Below, piece after piece: positions 58,125-64,000 of a stretch of 64,000 bases of DNA (the stretch's first letter is position 1; each line of letters opens with the position of its first letter). Under the pieces are notes generated by a model. The model saw nothing but the letters and a program-made list of their open reading frames with translations, did not search any database and had not been told where the DNA came from. Both the position numbers and the translations under genes were made by a program. Origin of the DNA: Armatimonadota bacterium (GTDB lineage: Bacteria > Armatimonadota > UBA5829 > DTJY01); NCBI GenBank assembly GCA_017993055.1, contig JAGONM010000004.1, forward strand, positions 62,001 to 126,000, given 5' to 3'.

Positions 58125-60680
58125 GTGATAAGGAAGCGATTTCTGTTTGTCGTGCTCGGACTCTGTTTGGCGATATGTTCGGCAGGGTCCGCGGTTCAGG
58201 CAGACCCCTATGATGCGGTCGAGAGCGTGGTGACCGACAGCGGCGTGTTCCCGGAAGGGACTTCGGTTGTGGATATCACGATTGTCGGCGGCAGCATCAT
58301 CGTGGAACTGAGCCTGGAGGCGATCCCTCCGGATTTCTGCGATACGATGTCGGATAGCATGGTCAAGGCCATTGTGGATGCTGTGTCGCCCTTCAAGGAA
58401 CTGACGGACATCGAGGTGCAGGTCGGCGGTCAGCCTCTGTGGGCCTATCTCACGAGATCGGAGCAGACCTATGAGGGTGACGTGCCCTCGGTTAGCCCCG
58501 TCGTCCGCAGACTTGCCATGGGCGCGCAGAACCCGCTGTCCGAGCCTAGCGTGGCCCCCATCTCCACTGAGTTGGCCGGGAAACTGGTCGTCCTTCATCC
58601 CAGCCACGGCTCATACGTGTACGGTACGCCCCCGTCGGTCTGGTATAGGGCCATGCGGACGTTCTGTGGGCCGAACCCGGTGACGAACTCGCCATACGCC
58701 CCGTACTCCTATCAGCCCAGTGACTACTACTACTGGACGAAGGGGCTCGGGTGGCCGATGTACTACGAGGACGATATGTCCCCGGAGACCATCAGGTTCC
58801 TCTATGCCTACTGTCAGTCTGGAGGCGCCGCAACCTACTGCTCCAGAAACCTTGACAAGAACGCCGGCGATTTCCCTGCCACGACCTATGGCTATCCGGC
58901 GCCAACGTTCCCGCTGCCGAAGTGGCAGACTGCCACCAAGTATGCCCTGCAGGATCGGGGCGGCATACCTTCCACGGTCTGGAACACCACGGATGTGACC
59001 GGAGAGAGCAACATAGACCTCCGGGCGAGGGCCTATTACACCAACTGGCTGATGCAGACCCTGGGCTACAGCTATACCAACACCGTCTCGTTCAGCCTGC
59101 ATAGCAACGCGGCCACAACAGGGACGCCCATACAGTCTCAGGCACGCGGTACTGAGACTTACTGGTACGCTACCCAGTATCCGACCGAACAGGCCCAGTC
59201 CCAGGCCTTCTGCACGGCGGTGGAGAACGGCGTCATCAGCGCCATTCGCACGCAGTATGACGGCTACTGGGCCGAGCCCATCTACGACAGCGCAAACTCA
59301 ACGATAACTCCGCCCGAGTGGACCGTCGCGTACGGCACCTATCGCGGCTACGTGCAGGACGGCGGGACTAACTATCGCTGGCAGGATCGCGGCGTGAAGA
59401 CAACCAACTTCGGTGAAATCCGGGAGTGCAAGTGCCCGGCCCAGTTGATGGAGCTTCTCTTCCACGACGACTGGAAGTTCTACCCCGATCAGGCATTCCA
59501 CCAGGACCCGATCTTCCGCTCCACCGTGGCTTGGGGTATGTACACCGGAATCTGCAACTTCTTCGGTGTGACTCCTAAGGCGAGGCTGGCCGCGACCGTC
59601 GAGTCGGTGAGTTTCCCGGCGGTAGTGCAGCCCGGTGAGACCTTCACGGGCACGGTCACTATGCGAAACCTCGGTCAGGCATGGTGCTGGGGAATGAAGC
59701 AGGTCGGTACCGTCTACGGGCCCTACAACGTGTGGGTGCTGAAGGGGACCAACGCAGACCAGTTTGGAGGCGCCGGCGTCAAGGTTCAGCTCGCGAACGA
59801 CGGCTACTACTATCCGGGTGACACCGCGACCTTCACTGTGAGTCTCACTGCGCCGGCGACCGGCGGCTACTACAACACGAGTTGGAGAATGCGCAAGGAC
59901 GACGGGAAGGGCGGAGACTTCGGCAGCACGGCCACCGCCGTGATCGGCGTCGATGCCCCGTGGTTCACGGCCACCCAGAACGCGGCCAACGTGAAGACCG
60001 GCAGTTCCGCGGCGACCGCCCCTGTTACGCTTCGCGGCGACGTGCTCATCACCGTGATGCCGAGCCCCGCGATCGGCTTCGGGGCGAACGACCCGGTTCA
60101 GATCTCCGTGGACGGCGTGGCGACCGGCGCCGTGACGGAGTCTGGCGGCAACTACGTCTGCACGGCAACGGTAGATGGTGCGACCGCCAACGGTGCGCAT
60201 CAGATCACCGTAACCGTTACTGAGGCCGATGACTCTGTGACCGTTCTGAACGACTGGATCTATGTCAACAAGAACGAGATCAACGGCACGGTCACTCTGC
60301 CCGGCTTCGTAGGAGCTTCCAGAGACGTTGCGTTCTCGATTGACGGCGCAGCGCCGATCACCAGGTCCCTGTCGTTCGCCGGCGGCGTTGCTGGCTACAA
60401 GCTGGTGAACCTGCCCGACACGGTGAGCACATTGAGCGCCAAGACCGCGTGGACGCTCAGGCAGAACAAAGCCGCTTCGCTGGTTGATGCGGTGGACTTT
60501 GTTCTCGCAGGTGGCGACATCGACGGCGGCAACTCTGTCAACATAGCGGACTACAACCTCCTCAAGTCTAGTTGGTTCCAGGCGGCTCCCGCGGCCGACA
60601 TCAGTGGCGATGGGGTAGTCAACGGTGCGGACTACAACATCATGAAGGCCAACTGGTTCACCGCGGGCGATCCTCAGTAG
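58125..60680 (+). CDS. Secreted amidase paralogue with dockerin-like C terminus
   Basis: An 851-residue secreted protein. Signal peptide (1-26), GerMN-like domain (about 27-110), Amidase_3-type domain (about 145-480) and Ig-like domain parallel the gene at 55189. Zinc-site residues match: His161 (PSHG), Glu215 (YYEDD), His326 (FSLHSNAA) and catalytic Glu443 (MELLFHDD). Two further beta-rich units (about 605-790) precede two dockerin type I-like repeats: GDIDGGNSVNIADYNLL and DISGDGVVNGADYNIM. Dockerins bind calcium and cohesins, suggesting anchoring in a surface complex. The start is GTG at 58125, with GGAGG nine bases upstream. Confidence 0.82.
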   Translation: MIRKRFLFVVLGLCLAICSAGSAVQADPYDAVESVVTDSGVFPEGTSVVDITIVGGSIIVELSLEAIPPDFCDTMSDSMVKAIVDAVSPFKELTDIEVQVGGQPLWAYLTRSEQTYEGDVPSVSPVVRRLAMGAQNPLSEPSVAPISTELAGKLVVLHPSHGSYVYGTPPSVWYRAMRTFCGPNPVTNSPYAPYSYQPSDYYYWTKGLGWPMYYEDDMSPETIRFLYAYCQSGGAATYCSRNLDKNAGDFPATTYGYPAPTFPLPKWQTATKYALQDRGGIPSTVWNTTDVTGESNIDLRARAYYTNWLMQTLGYSYTNTVSFSLHSNAATTGTPIQSQARGTETYWYATQYPTEQAQSQAFCTAVENGVISAIRTQYDGYWAEPIYDSANSTITPPEWTVAYGTYRGYVQDGGTNYRWQDRGVKTTNFGEIRECKCPAQLMELLFHDDWKFYPDQAFHQDPIFRSTVAWGMYTGICNFFGVTPKARLAATVESVSFPAVVQPGETFTGTVTMRNLGQAWCWGMKQVGTVYGPYNVWVLKGTNADQFGGAGVKVQLANDGYYYPGDTATFTVSLTAPATGGYYNTSWRMRKDDGKGGDFGSTATAVIGVDAPWFTATQNAANVKTGSSAATAPVTLRGDVLITVMPSPAIGFGANDPVQISVDGVATGAVTESGGNYVCTATVDGATANGAHQITVTVTEADDSVTVLNDWIYVNKNEINGTVTLPGFVGASRDVAFSIDGAAPITRSLSFAGGVAGYKLVNLPDTVSTLSAKTAWTLRQNKAASLVDAVDFVLAGGDIDGGNSVNIADYNLLKSSWFQAAPAADISGDGVVNGADYNIMKANWFTAGDPQ

Positions 60681-60705
60681 AATCGGCTTGAGAATAGAAA
60701 AGGCA

Positions 60706-60753
60706 ACCGTCGGGGCCTCGGTGCATTCCGCATGACTCGGGGTCCCGGACGGT
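60706..60753 (+). other. Stem-loop between amidase 2 and the PEP-CTERM gene
   Basis: ACCGTC (60706-60711) pairs with GACGGT (60748-60753) around a GC-rich, partly paired interior. No U tract, so read-through into the next gene is likely. Confidence 0.4.
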
Positions 60754-60804
60754 GCCGAAGAACAGCGAATCCGGTCTATTGAACCGGAAGGAAAGGAGAG
60801 AAGG

Positions 60805-61425
60805 ATGAGAAGACCAATTGTCTTCGCGGCGATCATAGCCGTCTTGGCGCTCATGGTCTCTGTTGCCCAGGCTGCCGACGCGACGTGGAACTTCAGCACG
60901 TGGGCGAATCCGGCATCGCCTGAGGTGTACCAGAACTTCTACGGCGTGCCTTCGGCTGTGATCAACGTGGACCCCCTATGGGGTACCGGTTGGTATGACA
61001 CCATGCCCGCCGTGTACGGGAGCGCCCAGGGCTGGTGGGATATCGCCACGGGCTCCATCGTTCTGAGCATTCCCGATATGGACAACGCCCCTCCGGAATC
61101 GTGGAAGGAGCTTGTCGTGAAGATCACCTATTGGGATGATATCAGCAAGGCTCCGACGATCCAGGCATCGCCGCAGTTTACGGTGCTTGGCAAGACGACG
61201 GTGCTGGCCGAAGCTGGCCCCGTGGGCGGCGGCTGGTATACCGATACCTGGGTGCTGAATGTCGCGCCGATCCCGAGCATGGCGGTGATCACGATCCTCG
61301 GCGACGCGGACTGGGGATCGCAGATTGACAGGATAAACGTCATCCCCGAGCCGAGCGGCGTTCTGGCGCTCTTCAGCGGCATGGCCGGCCTCACGGGTCT
61401 GATTCTCCGCCGAAGACGCGCATAG
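60805..61425 (+). CDS. PEP-CTERM sorted surface protein
   Basis: A 206-residue exported protein. It has a Sec signal peptide (about 1-23) and a classic PEP-CTERM tail: VIPEPSGVLALFSG, a hydrophobic segment (MAGLTGLIL) and RRRRA. PEP-CTERM tails are cut by exosortase during surface sorting; no exosortase gene lies in this window. The mature part is beta-rich (WNFSTWANPASPEVY, WWDIATGSIVLSIPD) and of unknown function. It lies 124 bases after the dockerin-tailed amidase and shares its terminator, suggesting joint expression. GGAAAGGAGAGAAGG precedes the ATG. Confidence 0.85.
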   Translation: MRRPIVFAAIIAVLALMVSVAQAADATWNFSTWANPASPEVYQNFYGVPSAVINVDPLWGTGWYDTMPAVYGSAQGWWDIATGSIVLSIPDMDNAPPESWKELVVKITYWDDISKAPTIQASPQFTVLGKTTVLAEAGPVGGGWYTDTWVLNVAPIPSMAVITILGDADWGSQIDRINVIPEPSGVLALFSGMAGLTGLILRRRRA

Positions 61426-61449
61426 TCTACATGCGAGACCGCGTGCCAC

Positions 61450-61490
61450 ACGGGCCCGGCGCCATCGGCGCCGGGCCCGTTCTCTTGTAT
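61450..61490 (+). terminator. Intrinsic terminator after the PEP-CTERM gene
   Basis: ACGGGCCCGGCGCC (61450-61463) pairs with GGCGCCGGGCCCGT (61467-61480), 14 bp, loop ATC, followed by TCTCTTGTATT. It shares the GGCCCGGCGC/GCGCCGGGCC core and TCTCTT tail with the terminator at 57453. Confidence 0.9.
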
Positions 61491-61502
61491 TCCGACCCGC
61501 TC

Positions 61503-61531
61503 TTGACCTCGCTTGGCTCATTGTGTATGCT
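61503..61531 (+). promoter_or_regulatory. Promoter of the third URO-D gene
   Basis: TTGACC (61503-61508), a 17-base spacer and TATGCT (61526-61531), 40 bases before the ATG at 61572. Confidence 0.62.
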
Positions 61532-61571
61532 GGTTGCGCGATTGACCGCCCATTTCGGACCAGGGGGACCT

Positions 61572-62753
61572 ATGGCAGAAGATAAGCGCACTCGGCTGCT
61601 CGAGTTGAGATCGGAAGACCGGAAACTGAAGGAATACGGGCTTGAGGAGACGCCGTCTCCCGGTGCCTATACGCACCGGGATCGCTATCGGCGCACAATG
61701 CACTTCCAGAGCGTGGACCGCATCCCGAACCATGAGTTCGGCTACTGGGACGACACTCTCGTGCGGTGGCACGACGAGGGCCTGCCCGCCGAGATTGACT
61801 CCAACTGGGCGGCCGATGTGTTTTTCGGCTTCGACCCAACCGGGGGCGTGCCGGTTCACATGGGCATCAACCCCGGCTACCAGCACGAGGTGTTGGAGGA
61901 GACCGACCGCTACAAGATCATTCGGGGCGGCGACGGGGCCAAGTGCATGGTCTACACGGATGGTTCGTCAACTATCCCGCACTACATCGAGTTTCCGCTC
62001 AAGGATCGGCAGACTTGGGAGGAGGACTTCAAGCACCGCATCAACCCGGACGATCCCGCGCGGTACGGCGTGGACTGGGACGCCGTCCGGAAGAACCTCG
62101 TGGGGCGAGATTACCCGGCGGGCATCGGCTTCGGTTCGCTGTTCGGCTGGATACGCAACTGGATGGGATTTGAGGGCGTGTCTCTCACGTGCTACGACGA
62201 TCCCGATCTGATCGTCGAGGTCATGGAACAAGTCACAGTTATGATCGAGAAGATCCTCAACTACTCACTCGAACAGTACTCCGATCTGGACTTCGCTTCC
62301 GGCTGGGAGGACATGTGTTTCAACCACGGCCCGATCATCTCGCCGAAGATGTTCAAGGAATGGATGGTCCCGCGCTACAAGCGGATCACCGACATACTTC
62401 ACAAGCACGGGATTGACGTGGTGATCACCGACTGCGACGGAAATATCAATGAGCTGGTCGGCCTCTGGATCGAGGGCGGCGTCAACTGCATGTTCCCGCT
62501 GGAGATCAACTCCGGCACGATTCCCGCCGAGCTGAGGGCGAAGTACGGGCAGCAGGTTCTACTCGCGGGCGGCGTGGACAAGATTCAGTTGGCGCGGGGC
62601 AGAGGCGAGATCGAGCAGGAGATCGAGAGGCTGCGCCCGACTGTGGAGTCAGGGGGGTTCATACCCCACGTTGACCATCGAGTGCCTCCGGATGTTTCCT
62701 ATGAGAACTACCTCTACTACCTGAGAGTGAAGAGGCAGGCCTTCTGTTCGTAG
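61572..62753 (+). CDS. URO-D superfamily protein (third copy)
   Basis: A 393-residue URO-D superfamily protein. The start region is RTMHFQSVDRIPNHEFGYW, a common opening in the catabolic branch of this superfamily. Where methyltransferases have H-x-C, this one has TDCDGNINELV, keeping a cysteine but not the histidine, and VLLAGGVDK replaces the second cysteine region. It is therefore different in active site from the copy at 19708. ATG 61572 is in frame with a longer upstream ORF that crosses the terminator and promoter, and so is preferred. It is followed by an anchored protein 21 bases away. Confidence 0.82.
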   Translation: MAEDKRTRLLELRSEDRKLKEYGLEETPSPGAYTHRDRYRRTMHFQSVDRIPNHEFGYWDDTLVRWHDEGLPAEIDSNWAADVFFGFDPTGGVPVHMGINPGYQHEVLEETDRYKIIRGGDGAKCMVYTDGSSTIPHYIEFPLKDRQTWEEDFKHRINPDDPARYGVDWDAVRKNLVGRDYPAGIGFGSLFGWIRNWMGFEGVSLTCYDDPDLIVEVMEQVTVMIEKILNYSLEQYSDLDFASGWEDMCFNHGPIISPKMFKEWMVPRYKRITDILHKHGIDVVITDCDGNINELVGLWIEGGVNCMFPLEINSGTIPAELRAKYGQQVLLAGGVDKIQLARGRGEIEQEIERLRPTVESGGFIPHVDHRVPPDVSYENYLYYLRVKRQAFCS

Positions 62754-62774
62754 TCTTCTATCACAGGTGTTATC

Positions 62775-63425
62775 GTGAAACTCGCCGGGTTCAATGGTCG
62801 CTATGGTCTGATGGCCGTCGTGGTCCTGGTGGCCGCAGTCGCCGGGTGGCTGGCGAGCCTGTGGGTTTCCGCGCGTCTGGACGCAGGCGCTGACGAGCGC
62901 CGCAGGATGGCCGAGGTAGACGAGTATGAGGGCCTCGGCGAGCGGTCGGGGATCAAGAATGACCTTGTGCTGGACGTCCGGCCGGCGGCCCAGAGCGTTG
63001 CGTCGGGCGCCCCGATCGGGCTGACGGTCCTTCTGACCAATCGCGGCAGCCGGAGCATCATGCTCAGTTCATGGGTGGAGCCGTATCCCGCCATCCTCGC
63101 TAGCAATCAGCTTCCCTTGAAGGTTGATATCAAGCGCGGTGGCGAGCGTACCACCTACCACGGGGACGCGGCCGTCATGCCGTTGCATCGAAAAGGCGAC
63201 TTCCTGAGCGTCCGACCCGGTGAAACGAAGTCATTCGCCGTCGAGATCAACAAGCCCGGCGCTCGCGGGAGGTGGGATATGTCCGCGCCCGGCACCTATG
63301 AGATCGCACTGTGGTACGAGACGTATCTCTCGGGCAAGTACGCCGGAGTTCGCGCCTGGACCGGCATGACCAACCCGGTCGTCGTCACTGCTACGGTATT
63401 CGGGATCAGGGAGAACGCCCAGTGA
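62775..63425 (+). CDS. Membrane-anchored protein of unknown function
   Basis: A 216-residue protein with one N-terminal hydrophobic helix (about residues 12-32) followed by a single beta-rich domain. NDLVLDVRPAAQSVASG and VLLTNRGSRSIMLSSW suggest an Ig-like fold such as those found before propeller domains. GTG 62775 follows CAGGTG. Its stop overlaps the start of the next gene by four bases (GTGA). I do not recognise a named family; it may form a complex with the propeller protein. Confidence 0.7.
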   Translation: MKLAGFNGRYGLMAVVVLVAAVAGWLASLWVSARLDAGADERRRMAEVDEYEGLGERSGIKNDLVLDVRPAAQSVASGAPIGLTVLLTNRGSRSIMLSSWVEPYPAILASNQLPLKVDIKRGGERTTYHGDAAVMPLHRKGDFLSVRPGETKSFAVEINKPGARGRWDMSAPGTYEIALWYETYLSGKYAGVRAWTGMTNPVVVTATVFGIRENAQ

Positions 63426-64000
63426 ACGAAGCGCAAGTCATCTGGCGGGTGAACATCGCGGAAGCCCTGGATCTATTCGAGACCGGATTCGACGATCTGT
63501 GCGCCGATCCGGAAGGCAGGGTGTATGTAGGCGACGGGGTCAATGCCTCGGTGCATCGCATCGCCCCGCAGGGCGAGATCGAGCGCACATTCGACGTGAT
63601 CAACCCGGCGCCGATTCAGGGTCAGGAGTCCGGCCTCAGTCTGCTGGTAACCGCGGATTCTTCCTTCTCTGTCGCCGATCCCGGAAACGGGCGTGTGGTG
63701 AGGTACGATCCCATGGGCCGGGAGACAGGCGAGTTTGCCGCGCCCGGCCTGCTTGCTTTCTGCGGCGGTCCAGATGATACGGTCTACGTTCTCTCATCGA
63801 GCGGCGATGAAGAGAAGCTCGACTGCTATGACGCGATCGGCTGCCCGCTGGATACCCTGTGTGCTCCAAAACGGCACCGCTCGCACCTTGCGCCCGAACT
63901 CGTGAGTGTAGACGTGGATACCGTTGGGAGCGCCTACGTGAGCTATGGAATGCCTCCATACCGAGTCTGGCGCATATCGCGAACCGCAGAGGTTGCTGAG
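63422..64000 (+). CDS. NHL-like beta-propeller protein, 3'-truncated by window edge
   Basis: At least 193 codons from GTG 63422, which overlaps the previous stop by four bases, open to the window end. The N terminus is NEAQVIWRVNIAEALDLF. Repeating strands have the NHL style: DLCADPEGRVYVGDG, HRIAPQGEIERTF, VADPGNGRVVRYDPMG and DTVYVLSSSGD. No signal peptide is visible, although the preceding protein is membrane anchored. Function unknown; such propellers often bind proteins or carbohydrates. Confidence 0.75.
   Translation, partial: MNEAQVIWRVNIAEALDLFETGFDDLCADPEGRVYVGDGVNASVHRIAPQGEIERTFDVINPAPIQGQESGLSLLVTADSSFSVADPGNGRVVRYDPMGRETGEFAAPGLLAFCGGPDDTVYVLSSSGDEEKLDCYDAIGCPLDTLCAPKRHRSHLAPELVSVDVDTVGSAYVSYGMPPYRVWRISRTAEVAE

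Noticed and set aside
55189-60680. Evidence for endospore formation from GerMN-like domains
   Set aside because: GerMN-like modules occur on many surface proteins of non-sporulating bacteria; no sporulation genes appear here.
1-64000. CRISPR arrays, insertion sequences, prophage, rRNA or tRNA genes
   Set aside because: None seen: no regularly spaced repeats, no transposase or integrase, and no structural RNA gene signatures.

Overview
The window is about 62-65% GC by eye, with dense genes on both strands, strong Shine-Dalgarno sites and clear sigma70-type promoters. The gene content points to a heterotrophic, polysaccharide-using bacterium near Armatimonadota. That content is twin-arginine Gfo/Idh/MocA oxidoreductases, sulfatases, several URO-D-superfamily methyltransferase-like proteins, DUF6807 (PmoA-like) proteins, a PEP-CTERM protein, a dockerin-tailed secreted amidase with GerMN-like and post-COAP-like modules, and RNase J. 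Planctomycetota or a related candidate phylum cannot be excluded. The taxon is inferred; no rRNA or tRNA gene was found.

Layout. 1-6.9 kb: 5'-truncated RNase J, a DedA membrane protein, a short RsbW-like ATPase fragment, a TPR/NodB deacetylase, and an ABC transporter coupled to a His-rich TPR protein. 7-10.3 kb: sulfatase, rubrerythrin, URO-D protein. 10.3-14.7 kb (minus): operon of an MttB-family methyltransferase, a GH99/WbsX-like glycosidase and a radical SAM protein. 14.8-23.4 kb: hicAB, an isomerase and DegT aminotransferase pair, a cupin, an ADP-ribosylglycohydrolase with a zinc-ribbon tail, a second URO-D protein, PdxA, a second sulfatase and a tiny membrane protein. 23.4-26.8 kb (minus): a secreted glycosidase and rpsF-ssb-rpsR with its own promoter and a structured leader. 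26.9-35.6 kb (minus): one long apparent operon of a phosphodiesterase, a GHL10-like glycosidase, a GHMP sugar kinase, a sugar-1-phosphate nucleotidyltransferase, a radical SAM enzyme and a sugar ABC importer without its own ATPase. It reads as a route from scavenged sugar to sugar-1-phosphate to NDP-sugar.

38.4-52.4 kb (plus) is a catabolic island: four exported Gfo/Idh/MocA oxidoreductases, two DUF6807 proteins in a duplicated oxidoreductase-DUF6807 module, ApbE, an SGNH esterase, a sodium:solute symporter and three TIM-barrel isomerase/epimerase-like proteins. It looks like an extracytoplasmic sugar oxidation and isomerisation system. 52.5-54.6 kb (minus) holds a DUF362 ferredoxin-like protein and a NAGPA-type phosphodiester glycosidase.

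55-61.5 kb is the most unusual part. Two paralogous secreted cell-wall amidases each sit behind a 320-350 nt leader. Both leaders share an upstream palindrome, a TTGACA-17-TATACT promoter, dispersed conserved blocks, a long hairpin inside a short upstream ORF, and a small hairpin before the ribosome site. The second amidase carries dockerin repeats and is followed by a PEP-CTERM protein; closely similar GC-rich terminators close both units. The window ends with a third URO-D protein, a membrane-anchored protein of unknown function and the start of a beta-propeller protein.
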